The translations under genes were made by a program, and so were the position numbers. DNA of 64,000 bases from assembly GCF_030651185.1 (NCBI RefSeq), contig NZ_JAUSCJ010000012.1, forward strand, positions 62,001-126,000, written 5' to 3'. The stretch's first letter is position 1; every line of letters starts with the position of its first letter. The notes under the pieces were generated by a model. It searched no databases, was not told where the DNA came from, and saw only the letters and a program-made list of their open reading frames with translations. This DNA is from Phenylobacterium sp. Its GTDB lineage: Bacteria > Pseudomonadota > Alphaproteobacteria > Caulobacterales > Caulobacteraceae. This document shows positions 42,972 through 53,690 of this stretch, piece by piece.

Positions 42972-44328
42972 CCCCTGTCATTGTTGGATCGTCGGCTCGC
43001 TGAGCGTCGTGGCCATGAGCGTCGTGGCGCTTCCGGCCAGTGCGCAGCTGGGCGGCTTGCCGTCGATACCCGGAGGCGGCGGACTGCCGATGGGCGGCTT
43101 CCCCGACCTCCCCCTGCCGGCTGTCGCGGCGCCACGCTTGCCGACGGTAAGCGGCCTGGCGCGCCAAGCCCAGTCTCTGGAAGGCCAGACCCTCAGCGCC
43201 CTGCGCGGCCGGCAGGTTCAGGCGCTGATCCGCGACCATGCCGACGTCATCGACGTGGACGACCACGGCCAGGCGGTGGTGCGCGGCGAGGTGCTGATCC
43301 TGTCGCCCTCCCCGCAGTCCCTGGCCATCGCGAGGAAGGCCGGCTTCCGAGTCGGGGACGAGACGCGTCTTGAGGGACTGGACCTCAGCACCGTCACCCT
43401 GACCCCGCCCGCCGGAGTCCCGGCCCGCGAGGCGGTGCGGCGCCTGCAGGCCCTGGATCCGCAGGGACAGTATGACTTCAACCACATCTATCTCGGCGCG
43501 GGGACGGCCGCGGGCGAGGCCGGTGTCCGCGCCGCGGGGGGCGGCGGTTCCGGCGTCCGCATCGGCCTGGTGGACGGCGGCGTGGCGGCTCATCCCAGCC
43601 TGGGTCCGGTGGAGCAGCGCGGCTTCGCGCCGGGCGGTCTGAAGGTCAGCGCCCACGGCACGGCGGTGGCGTCGCTGATGGTGGGACGCTCGCGCGCCTT
43701 CCGGGGCGCGGCGCCGGGCGCCCGGCTGCTGGTGGCCGATGTCTATGGCGGCTCCCCCACCGGAGGCTCGGCGGCGATCATCGCCCAGGCCCTGGCCTGG
43801 ATGGCCCGCAGCAAGGTCCCGGTGATCAATGTCAGCTTGGTGGGCCCGCCCAACGTCACCCTGAGGGCCGCCGTGGCCGCCCTGACGGCCCGAGGGCACC
43901 TGGTGGTGGCCGCCGTGGGCAATGATGGACCGGCCGCCCCGCCGCTCTATCCGGCGGCCTATCCGGGGGTGGTGGCGGTCACCGGGGTCGATTCGCGGCG
44001 CCGGGTGCTGCCCGAGGCCGGACGTGGCGGACATGTGGACTTCGCCGCCCCCGGCGCCGACATGGCGGGCGCGTCCAGCCAGGGCGGCTATGTGGCCCTG
44101 CGCGGCACCTCCTTCGCCGCGCCGTTGGTGGCCGGACGCCTGGCGCTCGACCTTCCGGAGCCGGACAAGGCCGATGCGGACCGCGCGGTGGCCACCCTGT
44201 CGCGTCAGGCCAGGGACCTGGGCGCGCAGGGCGCCGATCCCGTCTACGGCAAGGGCCTGGTGGCCTTCGACCTGCGCACCTCGCCGGTGGCCGTGGGGGC
44301 CGGCCGCGGCGTGCTGGCGGGGGAGTGA
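42967..44328 (+). CDS. Secreted subtilisin-like serine protease (S8)
   Basis: 453 residues. Signal peptide (residues 1-26, ending LPASAQ), a propeptide-like region, then the S8 domain: Asp203 in GLVDGG, His230 in SAHGTAVAS, oxyanion Asn319 in VGNDGPAAP, Ser382 in GTSFAAPLVAG. The N-terminus has Gly-rich low complexity. It is divergent from the ECF sigma and anti-sigma genes, an arrangement seen in several proteobacteria where the protease is part of the sigma's regulon. Confidence 0.92.
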   Translation: MGPCHCWIVGSLSVVAMSVVALPASAQLGGLPSIPGGGGLPMGGFPDLPLPAVAAPRLPTVSGLARQAQSLEGQTLSALRGRQVQALIRDHADVIDVDDHGQAVVRGEVLILSPSPQSLAIARKAGFRVGDETRLEGLDLSTVTLTPPAGVPAREAVRRLQALDPQGQYDFNHIYLGAGTAAGEAGVRAAGGGGSGVRIGLVDGGVAAHPSLGPVEQRGFAPGGLKVSAHGTAVASLMVGRSRAFRGAAPGARLLVADVYGGSPTGGSAAIIAQALAWMARSKVPVINVSLVGPPNVTLRAAVAALTARGHLVVAAVGNDGPAAPPLYPAAYPGVVAVTGVDSRRRVLPEAGRGGHVDFAAPGADMAGASSQGGYVALRGTSFAAPLVAGRLALDLPEPDKADADRAVATLSRQARDLGAQGADPVYGKGLVAFDLRTSPVAVGAGRGVLAGE

Positions 44329-44350
44329 CCGGACAAACTTCAAAAAGGTC

Positions 44351-44377
44351 GGGATGAAAGGACGCACCCGGGACGTT
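44351..44377 (+). promoter_or_regulatory. Candidate ECF promoter, copy 2 (before glycine-rich exported protein)
   Basis: GGGATGAAAGGACGCACCCG, ending GGACGTT; 23 of 27 positions identical with 42872-42898, including all of GGGATGAAA and the final CGTT. It is 48 bases before ATG 44426. A 5' hairpin (TCTCAAG ... CTTGAGA) follows at about 44383-44410. Confidence 0.62.
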
Positions 44378-44425
44378 TGACCTCTCAAGAGCCGCACCTT
44401 CGGCTTGAGAAATTGGGAGAACAAC

Positions 44426-44875
44426 ATGCTTAGGACCACGATGATCGCGGCCGCGGCCGCCAGTGCTCTTCTCGCCCTCGGCACGGGCGCCCAGGCTCAA
44501 CTTGTCGGCGGCGCCCTTGGCGGCGGCGGCAATGTCGGCGGCATGGTCGGTGGCGCCGGCGGCGGGGTGATGGGCTCGGGTTCGCTCGGCGGCTCGGTGG
44601 ACGCCAGCGGGGCCGGCTCGACGGTGCGCGGCGCCTCTGGCTATGCCCGCGATGCCGCCAGCAGCACGGCTGGCTACGCCCGGGACACCGCCGCCCAGAC
44701 CGCGCGCCAAGCCCGGGCCGAAGCCCGCGCCGCCAAGCGCGCCGCGACCCGCGCCGCCCGCTCGGTCAGCGTCGACGCCGACGCCGGCGCCTCGGCCGAC
44801 GCCTCGCCCAACGGGGCCGACGCCTCGGTGGGCGTCAACGCATCTGCTCAGGGTTCCGTCTCGCGCCCCCGCTGA
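44426..44875 (+). CDS. Glycine/alanine-rich exported protein
   Basis: 149 residues. Signal peptide MLRTTMIAAAAASALLALGTGAQA-type with cleavage near residue 25, then a Gly-rich block, a tandem of SGYARDAASS/AGYARDTAAQ, and a basic-acidic tail with VDADAGASADASPNGADA. No catalytic motif; likely an extracellular or envelope structural/adhesive protein. The same promoter-like motif precedes it and the upstream protease, so it may be a target of the same sigma. ATG 44426 has GGGAGA nine bases before. Confidence 0.75.
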   Translation: MLRTTMIAAAAASALLALGTGAQAQLVGGALGGGGNVGGMVGGAGGGVMGSGSLGGSVDASGAGSTVRGASGYARDAASSTAGYARDTAAQTARQARAEARAAKRAATRAARSVSVDADAGASADASPNGADASVGVNASAQGSVSRPR

Positions 44876-44952
44876 GGCTTCCCTTGGAGCGGACGCTGCG
44901 GACCTGGCGTGCCTGGAGAGGCTTGCGTGAGCCGCGCCAGGTCTGACAGCGG

Positions 44953-44982
44953 AAAGGCCGCCGGGTATCCCCGGCGGCCTTT
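44953..44982 (+). terminator. Intrinsic terminator of the glycine-rich protein gene
   Basis: AAAGGCCGCCGGG (44953-44965) pairs perfectly with CCCGGCGGCCTTT (44970-44982) around TATC. Confidence 0.88.
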
Positions 44983-45063
44983 CGTATGTCGAGACACCCC
45001 GATGGAGGTGACCTTGTCGGATATGACCCTTGAGAGGTCTTTCCGGCCGCCGCTGCGGTTGGT

Positions 45064-45267
45064 CTAGTAGCGGGGGGTGGTGGCCGCGCCGGCGACGCCG
45101 CCGATTGCCGCGCCCGCGAGCGCGCCCTTGGCGTCACCGCTGACGGCGGCCCCGATGGCTGCGCCGCCCAGGGCGCCGGTGGCGGCCCGTTGGGTGGTGG
45201 TGGTGCCGCAGGCGGCAAGGGTCATGGCCGCGGCGGCGGCGACGGTGAGGACGAGGATCTTACGCAT
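45064..45267 (-). CDS. Small glycine-zipper lipoprotein
   Basis: 67 residues: signal peptide, lipobox LAAC with Cys20, then a glycine-zipper region (TGALGGAAIGAAVSG, GALAGAAIGGVAGAA). Such proteins are outer-membrane-associated and often assemble in membranes. RBS AAGGAGAA at 45275-45282. Function unknown. Confidence 0.85.
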   Translation of the reverse strand: MRKILVLTVAAAAAMTLAACGTTTTQRAATGALGGAAIGAAVSGDAKGALAGAAIGGVAGAATTPRY

Positions 45268-45327
45268 GATGTTCTTCTCCTTCAGTTCGGGAGACAGAAC
45301 CCACGGGCGGTGAGTCGGGTTCCGAGC

Positions 45328-45738
45328 TTAGAACGAGACGCAGGCCCGCTGGCTGATCATCATCACGCTGTCCTGGTGGAAGCGCTCGACATAGGCCTGC
45401 CGCACCTCGCCCAGTTTGCGACGGTTCTCGCCATGGGTGGCGGGCAGGACCAGCACGACGATCTTGGCGGCCTCACGGATCAGCTTGTTCTCCGCGCCCG
45501 TCCATTGGCCGCCGCCGTCCAGGACGGTGAGCCCCTCGGGGAAGCGCGGGGTCAGGACCTCGTCGGTGAACTTGCGGAAGTCGGCGTCGGAGACGCCCGG
45601 CTTGCCGCCGATGTTCTGGCCGAAGAACAGCTGGGCGGTGCGCATGGGCTCCTCCCCCGCCGCGCAGGTCAGGCGGGACTCCAGGCTGGCGCAGCTCGCG
45701 ACCAGCATCAGCGGCAGCAGGACAAGGGCGTTACGCAT
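45328..45738 (-). CDS. DUF3574-family lipoprotein
   Basis: 136 residues. Signal peptide with lipobox VASC (Cys near residue 16), then MRTAQLFFGQNIGGKPGVSDADFRKF and GLTVLDGGGQW, the pattern of the DUF3574 group. ATG 45738 has GGAGGTGA at a good distance; a GTG three codons upstream is inside that site. Envelope-located, function unknown. Confidence 0.85.
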   Translation of the reverse strand: MRNALVLLPLMLVASCASLESRLTCAAGEEPMRTAQLFFGQNIGGKPGVSDADFRKFTDEVLTPRFPEGLTVLDGGGQWTGAENKLIREAAKIVVLVLPATHGENRRKLGEVRQAYVERFHQDSVMMISQRACVSF

Positions 45739-45809
45739 CAGTCTCACCTCCGCCCCCCCGGCGTGGTCCGTCCATCTAAGGTGAATCGCAGGTGTAGAAA
45801 GCGTTGACG

Positions 45810-46976
45810 TTAGGCGCCGATCAGCTCCCGGCCGATCAGATAGCGGCGGATTTCGTTGGTCCCGGCGCCGATGTCGTACAGCTTGGCGTCCCGCAGCAGG
45901 CGCTCGGCCGGATAGTCCTTGGTGTAGCCGGCGCCTCCCAGGGCCTGGATGGCCTCCAGGCTGACCTTCACGGCGTTCTCCGAGGCCATCAGGATCGCGC
46001 CGGCGGCGTCGAACCGCGTGGTCTGACCGGCGTCGCAGGCCCTGGCGACAGCATAGACATAGGCCCGCGCCGAGTTCAGGGCGACATACATGTCGGCCAC
46101 CTTGCCCTGCATGAGCTGGAACGAGCCGATCGGCTTGCCGAACTGCTTGCGCTCGCGGACATAGGGTAGGACCACGTCCAGGCAGGCCTGCATGATCCCC
46201 AGAGGCCCGCCCGACAGCACCGTGCGCTCATAGTCCAGGCCGCTCATCAGCACGCCGACGCCGCCATTGACCGGCCCCATGACGTTCTCTTCCGGCACCT
46301 CGCAGTCCTCGAACACCAGCTCGCCGGTGTCGGAGCCGCGCATGCCCATCTTGTCGAGCTTCTGGCCCACCGAGAAACCCTTGAAGTCCTTCTCGATCAG
46401 GAAGGCGGTGATCCCCTTGCTGTTCTCGCCGGGCTCGGTCTTGGCATAGACCACCAGGACGTCGGCGTGCGGCGCGTTGGTGATCCAAAACTTGGTTCCG
46501 TTCAGGACATAGCGGTCGCCGCGGCGTTCGGCCTTCAGGCTCATGGAGACCACGTCGGAGCCGGAGCCGCTTTCGCTCATGGCCAGGGAGCCGACATGCT
46601 CGCCGGAGATCAGGCCCGGCAGGTAGCGGCGCTTCTGATCCTCCGAGCCCCAGCGGCGAATCTGGTTCACGCAGAGGTTGGAGTGGGCGCCGTAGGAGAG
46701 CCCAACCGAGGCCGAGGCGCGGCTCACCTCCTCCATGGCCACCACGTGCTCGAGGTAGCCCAGGCCAAGGCCGCCGAACTCTTCCTCGACGGTGATGCCG
46801 TGCAGGCCAAGCTCGCCCATCTGCGGCCAGAGTTGGCGCGGGAAGGTGTTGGTCGCGTCGATGTCGGCGGCCAGGGGCGCGATGCGGTTAGTGGCGAAGC
46901 GCTGCGTGGTGTCTCGGATGGCCTCGGCGGTCTCGCCAAGTCCGAAGTCCAGCGAAGGTCCAGGGTTCGGGATCAT
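45810..46976 (-). CDS. ivd: Isovaleryl-CoA dehydrogenase (acyl-CoA dehydrogenase)
   Basis: 388 residues; FAD-dependent acyl-CoA dehydrogenase that opens leucine degradation by oxidising isovaleryl-CoA to 3-methylcrotonyl-CoA. Motifs: NLCVNQIRRWGSEDQKRRYLPGL, MSESGSGSDVVSMSLKAE, and the catalytic Glu region YERTVLSGGPLGIMQA typical of IVD, ending IGAGTNEIRRYLIGREL. The product of this enzyme is the substrate of the mccA/mccB carboxylase encoded about 8 kb upstream. ATG 46976 fits best. Confidence 0.92.
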   Translation of the reverse strand: MIPNPGPSLDFGLGETAEAIRDTTQRFATNRIAPLAADIDATNTFPRQLWPQMGELGLHGITVEEEFGGLGLGYLEHVVAMEEVSRASASVGLSYGAHSNLCVNQIRRWGSEDQKRRYLPGLISGEHVGSLAMSESGSGSDVVSMSLKAERRGDRYVLNGTKFWITNAPHADVLVVYAKTEPGENSKGITAFLIEKDFKGFSVGQKLDKMGMRGSDTGELVFEDCEVPEENVMGPVNGGVGVLMSGLDYERTVLSGGPLGIMQACLDVVLPYVRERKQFGKPIGSFQLMQGKVADMYVALNSARAYVYAVARACDAGQTTRFDAAGAILMASENAVKVSLEAIQALGGAGYTKDYPAERLLRDAKLYDIGAGTNEIRRYLIGRELIGA

Positions 46977-47010
46977 GTCGCGGTGGTAGCACAGACTGGC
47001 CCAGAACGAG

Positions 47011-47041
47011 AAAGGGCCCGGCGATACGCGCCAGGCCCCTT
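47011..47041 (-). terminator. Intrinsic terminator of the lysozyme gene
   Basis: On the minus strand a GC-rich stem formed by 47011-47023 and 47029-47041 (with wobble pairs) is followed by TCTCGTT. It separates the lysozyme from ivd. Confidence 0.7.
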
Positions 47042-47068
47042 CCCTACTCAATCCCCCCCGGGAACTGG

Positions 47069-48484
47069 CTATTGCGCGTCGAGGTCGTCCTCTTCGTCGA
47101 GATCGCCCCGGCCGAGCCGGTCGAGCATGAGATAGACCGCCACCCCGAAGAAGCCGATGCCGGCGAGCGCCGCCATCCAGCCCACGGTCATGGGGTTGAA
47201 CAGGCCCCCGTCACGGTCGGGGCTGACACTGGCCGCCCAGAACAGGCCGCCGGCGAAGAAGGCCAGGCCCACCACCGTCAGGCCCACCAGCAAAGGCAGG
47301 CTGAGCTTGGGCTGTTCCGGCTCCAGCAGATCGAAGGCGGGGTCGTACTCCAGGGTGTCGTCGATGTAGATGCGGCGCTCTTGCGGCGGCGATGGCAGGC
47401 CGAGCTGATCATTGGCCGCGGAGGTCTGGCGGTCGAACAGGGTCGGGTGCGATTCGTTGGCCGCGACAGGCAGCTCCAGGCGGGGCCGCTCAACAGGCGC
47501 CGGCTCGTAGCTCTCTTCCGGCTGCGTCAGGACGAAGGCGCGGTCGCCCCCGGCCATGGCGACCGGCGCGGCGGGCGGCGGCGCGGTCGGCTCGACGTAG
47601 GCCGCCTGGCGAGCCACCGGCGGCGGCGCGGCCTCGATCGGGGCGACCGGTTCGGCTTCAGGCGCAGCCTCGGTCAGGGGCGCGGGTTGGAAAGGCGCGG
47701 GCTGCTCGGCCGGCGGGTCGCGGAAGATGGTGGAGAGGCGCGAGGTGACGCTGGCCGCGGCCGTCTGGGTGGGGCTCAGCTCCTCCTCCGGCACGACCGG
47801 CACGATGGGCGGCGCCGGCTCAGGCGTGAGCACGGCCACGGGCGCCACGGCTTCCACCGGCAACACCGGGGCGGCGTGAGGGGCGACCACGTCGGTCTCA
47901 CGTTCGACAATGGCGCGCGGGCCGTCCATCGGCGCCTTGAGGGCCGTGGGGGTTTCGCGCGGCACCATGCCGGCGGCGTCCATGTCCACATTGGGACGCA
48001 GGATCGGGGACGGGGCCGGGACCCAGCCGTGGGTCGGGGTCAGGAACAGGGTCTTCTCAGCCGAGCGGCGGCGGACCAGGGCGTCGATGACGATGCGCTC
48101 GCCTTCGAAATCGGCCTTGCGCCACAGCTCCATGGCGCAGGCGGCCTGCAGCAGCTGGCCCTCATTGACCCGGCGCAGGACCGACGAGCGGCGGAAGTTG
48201 TCGACGCCGATGTTGAAGGCGAAGGCGCAGAGGGAATCGAACTGGTTCTGGGTCAGCGGGGTGTAGGTCCACTCGTTGACCGAATGGGCGACCGCGATCA
48301 GGTCGTAGAGCAGCAGCGCCTCGGCGTCCTGTTCCGAGACTTCCGCGCCGTCGCGGGCGGTGAGCGTGTGGCCATAGCCGATCGTCCAGCGGCCATCGGC
48401 GAGCTGAGCGGACTTCCGGCGGTAACCTTCGAACCGCTTGATCAGGTCGATCGCAGTTCGGGAAACTTGATGACGAGGTTTCAT
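47069..48484 (-). CDS. Membrane-anchored GH24 lysozyme-like muramidase
   Basis: 471 residues. N-terminal GH24 domain (T4-lysozyme type): AIDLIKRFEGYRRKSAQLADG with catalytic Glu19, GRWTIGYGHTLT, and FDSLCAFAFNIGVDNFRRSS; then a long Pro/Ala/Glu-rich linker (about residues 150-390) and two C-terminal hydrophobic helices. No signal peptide at the N-terminus, so the membrane helices are C-terminal. It is probably a cell-wall enzyme rather than a phage endolysin, since no phage genes surround it. Confidence 0.87.
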   Translation of the reverse strand: MKPRHQVSRTAIDLIKRFEGYRRKSAQLADGRWTIGYGHTLTARDGAEVSEQDAEALLLYDLIAVAHSVNEWTYTPLTQNQFDSLCAFAFNIGVDNFRRSSVLRRVNEGQLLQAACAMELWRKADFEGERIVIDALVRRRSAEKTLFLTPTHGWVPAPSPILRPNVDMDAAGMVPRETPTALKAPMDGPRAIVERETDVVAPHAAPVLPVEAVAPVAVLTPEPAPPIVPVVPEEELSPTQTAAASVTSRLSTIFRDPPAEQPAPFQPAPLTEAAPEAEPVAPIEAAPPPVARQAAYVEPTAPPPAAPVAMAGGDRAFVLTQPEESYEPAPVERPRLELPVAANESHPTLFDRQTSAANDQLGLPSPPQERRIYIDDTLEYDPAFDLLEPEQPKLSLPLLVGLTVVGLAFFAGGLFWAASVSPDRDGGLFNPMTVGWMAALAGIGFFGVAVYLMLDRLGRGDLDEEDDLDAQ

Positions 48485-48551
48485 GGCCAGTTGACCCAGT
48501 TTGAGACAGGCGCCGCAGCGCTTGGACCTCAACGGGCAAGATAGGGGCCGG

Positions 48552-50006
48552 TTACAACAGGATCACAGCCGCCAGGCCCAGGAAGGACAGGAAACCCATG
48601 AAGTCGGTCACGAATGTGACGAAGACCGACGATGAAACCGCCGGATCGCGCCCCAGGCGATCGAGGGTCAGGGGCACGAGGGTTCCCACCACCGCGGCGA
48701 TGGAGACATTCACGATCAGGGCCAATCCCACGGTGACCGACAGGCGCAGGTCATGGAACCAGAGGAAGACCGCCACGGACATGATGGCGGCCAGGGTCGC
48801 GCCGTTGAGAACCCCAACGCTGATTTCACGCAGGAAGATGCGCATGGCGTTCGAGGCGTTCAGCTCGCGGTTGGCCAGGGCCCGGACCGCGACCGCCAGG
48901 GTCTGGGTGCCGGCATTGCCCCCCAGGGACGCCACGATGGGCATGAGGACCGCCAGGGTCACCAGCTTGGTGATCTCGGCCTGGAAGGCGGCGATGACGC
49001 TGACGGCGACGGTGGCGGTCAGCAGGTTGAGGACCAGCCACGGCAGGCGCGAGCGCACGATGCCGAAGACACCGGCGTCGCGGCCGGCGTCGGAGACCCC
49101 GGCCAGGGCCAGGATGTCCTCTTCGCTCTCGTCCTGGATGACGCCGACGATGTCATCGACGGTGATCTGTCCCACCAGCCGGCCGCCCGGCTCCACGACC
49201 GGCGCGGAGATCAGGTGGTACTTGTCGAAGATGTAGGCCACCTCCTCCTGGTCCATCTGGACCGGGATCTCGGTAATGGGCTCCATGACCTGGGCGAGCG
49301 GCGCGTCGCGCCGGGTGCGCAGCAGGTGGCTGACGGGAACCGCGCCCACCGGCTTGTGGGCCGGATCGACCACATAGACGTCGAAGAACAGCTCGGGCAG
49401 CTCGTCGCCTTCCCGCAGGAAGTGCTCGATGGTCTGGCCGACGGTCCAGAACTGGGGGGCCCACACCACCTCGCGCTGCATGAGGCGGCCGGCGGTCTCG
49501 TCCTCATAGGCCAGGCTGCTCTCGATGGCCGAGCGTTCCATCTCCGGCAGGGCGGCCAGGACCTGGGCGCGCTTGTCGTCCTCCAGGTCGTCGACGACGT
49601 CCACCGCGTCATCGGAATCCATCTCGCCCAAGGCCTTGGCGAGAATCGCGGACGGGACATGCTCCAGCACGTCCTCGCGGATCTCGGTGTCCAGTTCGGA
49701 AAGGATTTCGGCCAGGGCCTCGGGATCGAGGTGAGCCACAACCTCGGCGCGGTAGTCCGACGACAGGAACCCCATGAGGTCGGCGACGTCGGCCGGGTGC
49801 AGGGCGGCCAGCAGTTCGCGCAGGCGCTCTGCGTCGCCACGGTCGATCGCATCGACGACCATGGCCACGAAGTCGGGGTTTAGCGCGTAGTCCTCGCCAA
49901 GGGCGAGATCCTCGAGGTCCTCGACCTCGGCGGACGTCAGGCTCTGCCGCGAAGCCCGCAGGTCCAGAACGTCGTCCTCCTTAGGATGTTCGGTGTCGCG
50001 ACTCAT
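48552..50006 (-). CDS. mgtE: Magnesium transporter MgtE
   Basis: 484 residues. The N-terminal MgtE_N helical domain (HPADVADLMGFLSSDYRAEV), a CBS pair (SAPVVEPGGRLVGQITVDDIVGVI), and five transmembrane helices at the C-terminus with the selectivity segment GGNAGTQTLAVAVRAL. It forms a Mg2+ gated channel in the inner membrane. Shine-Dalgarno GGAGGGGAGG precedes ATG 50006. No riboswitch-like structure is evident upstream. Confidence 0.94.
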   Translation of the reverse strand: MSRDTEHPKEDDVLDLRASRQSLTSAEVEDLEDLALGEDYALNPDFVAMVVDAIDRGDAERLRELLAALHPADVADLMGFLSSDYRAEVVAHLDPEALAEILSELDTEIREDVLEHVPSAILAKALGEMDSDDAVDVVDDLEDDKRAQVLAALPEMERSAIESSLAYEDETAGRLMQREVVWAPQFWTVGQTIEHFLREGDELPELFFDVYVVDPAHKPVGAVPVSHLLRTRRDAPLAQVMEPITEIPVQMDQEEVAYIFDKYHLISAPVVEPGGRLVGQITVDDIVGVIQDESEEDILALAGVSDAGRDAGVFGIVRSRLPWLVLNLLTATVAVSVIAAFQAEITKLVTLAVLMPIVASLGGNAGTQTLAVAVRALANRELNASNAMRIFLREISVGVLNGATLAAIMSVAVFLWFHDLRLSVTVGLALIVNVSIAAVVGTLVPLTLDRLGRDPAVSSSVFVTFVTDFMGFLSFLGLAAVILL

Positions 50007-50071
50007 GCGGACCTCCCCTCCTAACGTATGACGATGCTCTAGCTCTGCAGCTGCGAAAGACCCTAATTCAC

Positions 50072-50156
50072 TGGTGCGGTCGAGAAGACTCGAACTTCCA
50101 CGGGTTGCCCCACAGCGACCTCAACGCTGCGCGTCTACCAATTCCGCCACGACCGC
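50072..50156 (-). tRNA. tRNA-Leu (GAG)
   Basis: 85-base class II tRNA on the minus strand. Acceptor GCGGTCG pairs with CGACCGC; the anticodon arm is CAGCG-TTGAGGT-CGCTG with anticodon GAG; the long variable arm and TTCGAGT T-loop follow; the discriminator is A and CCA is encoded. Confidence 0.96.
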
Positions 50157-50210
50157 TCGTGGTGAGGCGCGGCAGGTAGCAAACCCCCGAGCGTTTGTGA
50201 AGCGTTGTGG

Positions 50211-50471
50211 CTAGCCGCCGGCCATATAGTCGTAAACATTGGCTGCGCGGGTGACCGCGATGGAGATGCGATCCTCGTTAATCTGGATTTCTCCACGGGC
50301 CACGGGGTGGTTATTGGCCAGAATCCACACCTCTTCGTTGACACTGGCGTCCAGCGGAATCACCGCACCGCGGCCCATCCGCAGCAATTGCTGCATGGGC
50401 AGGGTGGAACGACCCAGAACCACCGAGATCTCGACGTTGACGGCGTTAACCTGACCCAAAACCCCACCCAT
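50211..50471 (-). CDS. fliN: FliN-domain (SpoA) protein, orphan
   Basis: 86 residues from ATG 50471; a longer frame from 50540 would overlap lipB on the other strand. The SpoA fold is complete: VNAVNVEISVVLGRSTLPMQQLL, GAVIPLDASVNEEVWILANN and VARGEIQINEDRISIAVT. FliN is part of the flagellar C-ring; here it is alone beside a tRNA and lipB, with no fliM or fli/flh genes. It may be the only FliN copy or a secretion-related paralogue. Confidence 0.85.
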   Translation of the reverse strand: MGGVLGQVNAVNVEISVVLGRSTLPMQQLLRMGRGAVIPLDASVNEEVWILANNHPVARGEIQINEDRISIAVTRAANVYDYMAGG

Positions 50472-50538
50472 CAAAAAACACCAGGAAATCAAAGGGGGCT
50501 TTGCACCCTCTGTTCCTTGAGCCCACATTGGCGCTGAC

Positions 50539-51267
50539 ATGCTTGACCGGTCGTTAAATGCTGAGGCTTCCCCGCCCTATTTCGGTCGTGCCGACGGCGC
50601 GCCCGTCGGGTGGGCGGTTTCGACCGGATACGTCGGCTACGAGGACGCCGTGGCCGCCATGGAGGCCCGCGCCGCGGCGATCGCCGAGGGCTCGGCGGGC
50701 GAACTTGTCTGGCTTTTGGAGCATCCGCCGCTCTACACCGCCGGAATCTCGGCGAAATCGGCCGATTTGCTGGAGCCGGACCGATTCCCGGTCTTCCCCA
50801 CGGCGCGCGGCGGGCAGTTCACCTATCATGGCCCCGGCCAGCGGGTGGCCTATGTGATGCTGGATCTTACCGCCCGGCAGCGCGACGTGCGCGCATTCGT
50901 CGCTGGCCTGGAGGCCTGGATCATCGGAGCCCTGGCGCGGTTCAACGTCACCGGGGAGATTCGCGACGGCCGCGTGGGGGTCTGGGTGGAGCGACGGGTG
51001 TCCGGCGCCCCGACCCGCGAGGACAAGATCGCCGCGATCGGGGTGAAACTGCGCCGCTGGGTGTCCTTCCACGGCGTCTCGCTGAACGTGGAGCCCGACC
51101 TCAGCCATTTCTCCGGCATCGTCCCCTGCGGCCAGACCGAGCACGGGGTGACGAGCCTGGTGGACCTCGGCCTGCCGGTGACCATGGATGAGGCCGACGC
51201 CGCGCTCATGGAGAGCTTCGCGGCTGTGTTCGGGGCTGTGGAGCGGGTCGAGACGCCGCTGCTGTAA
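50539..51267 (+). CDS. lipB: Octanoyl-ACP:protein octanoyltransferase
   Basis: 242 residues that attach octanoate from ACP to lipoyl domains. The key lysine is in [10 protein letters not shown] and the cysteine nucleophile in [29 protein letters not shown] is the conserved substrate-binding stretch. ATG 50539 is on the opposite strand from and overlaps the possible upstream extension of the FliN gene. Confidence 0.95.
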   Translation: MLDRSLNAEASPPYFGRADGAPVGWAVSTGYVGYEDAVAAMEARAAAIAEGSAGELVWLLEHPPLYTAGISAKSADLLEPDRFPVFPTARGGQFTYHGPGQRVAYVMLDLTARQRDVRAFVAGLEAWIIGALARFNVTGEIRDGRVGVWVERRVSGAPTREDKIAAIGVKLRRWVSFHGVSLNVEPDLSHFSGIVPCGQTEHGVTSLVDLGLPVTMDEADAALMESFAAVFGAVERVETPLL

Positions 51268-51271
51268 CCCC

Positions 51272-51310
51272 TTTCCTCCCCCGTTTCGCTCCGCTTCACG
51301 GGGGAGGAAA
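51272..51310. terminator. Hairpin between lipB and the DUF805 gene
   Basis: TTTCCTCCCCCGT (51272-51284) and ACGGGGGAGGAAA (51298-51310) form a perfect 13-bp stem with a 13-base loop at the convergent junction. No clear T-run on either side. Confidence 0.6.
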
Positions 51311-51318
51311 AGAGAATC

Positions 51319-51710
51319 TTAAGCCGTGGCGGTTTTCAGGGGATTGGCGCCGTAGCGGTTGGTCCCCTGCTCGCCGCCCAGAACGCCCAGCTCGACCACC
51401 GCCCAGACGAGCACGAGGGACAGCAGCACGTCTGCGGGGTTCATCGGCGGCTGCCAGACGGCCACCAGGGCGAACAGGATCGCCGCCGCCCACCAGCCGG
51501 ACTTGCCCCGGTCGTGCAGGCGCTTGGACAGCACGCAGGTCGCGCCATAGAACAGGGGCGGATAGACGAACCAGCCGGTCAGCCAGTGGATGGTCGCCCC
51601 GAGCGTCTCGTAGACGCCGCCCAGGACAAGCAGGATCGACGCCCCGATCAGGAACGGGGTGCGCCCCAGCCGGCCCGAGGCGGTCAGGAACAACGCGCCC
51701 CAGTCGGTCA

Positions 51711-51711
<1 letters not shown>
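51319..51711 (-). CDS. DUF805-family membrane protein
   Basis: 130 residues with four hydrophobic helices and the DUF805 pattern RLHDRGKSGWWAA near residue 68; begins MTDWGALFLTASGRLGRTPF. ATG overlaps the pccA stop by four bases, so it is co-translated with pccA. Function unknown. Confidence 0.87.

Positions 51712-53690
<1,979 letters not shown>

Noticed and set aside
47072..48544. 490-codon plus-strand frame over the lysozyme gene
   Set aside because: Arg/Gly-rich shadow of the minus-strand GH24 gene, which has clear catalytic motifs.
50007..50070. Magnesium riboswitch before mgtE
   Set aside because: The gap to the tRNA gene is too short and has no M-box-like structure.
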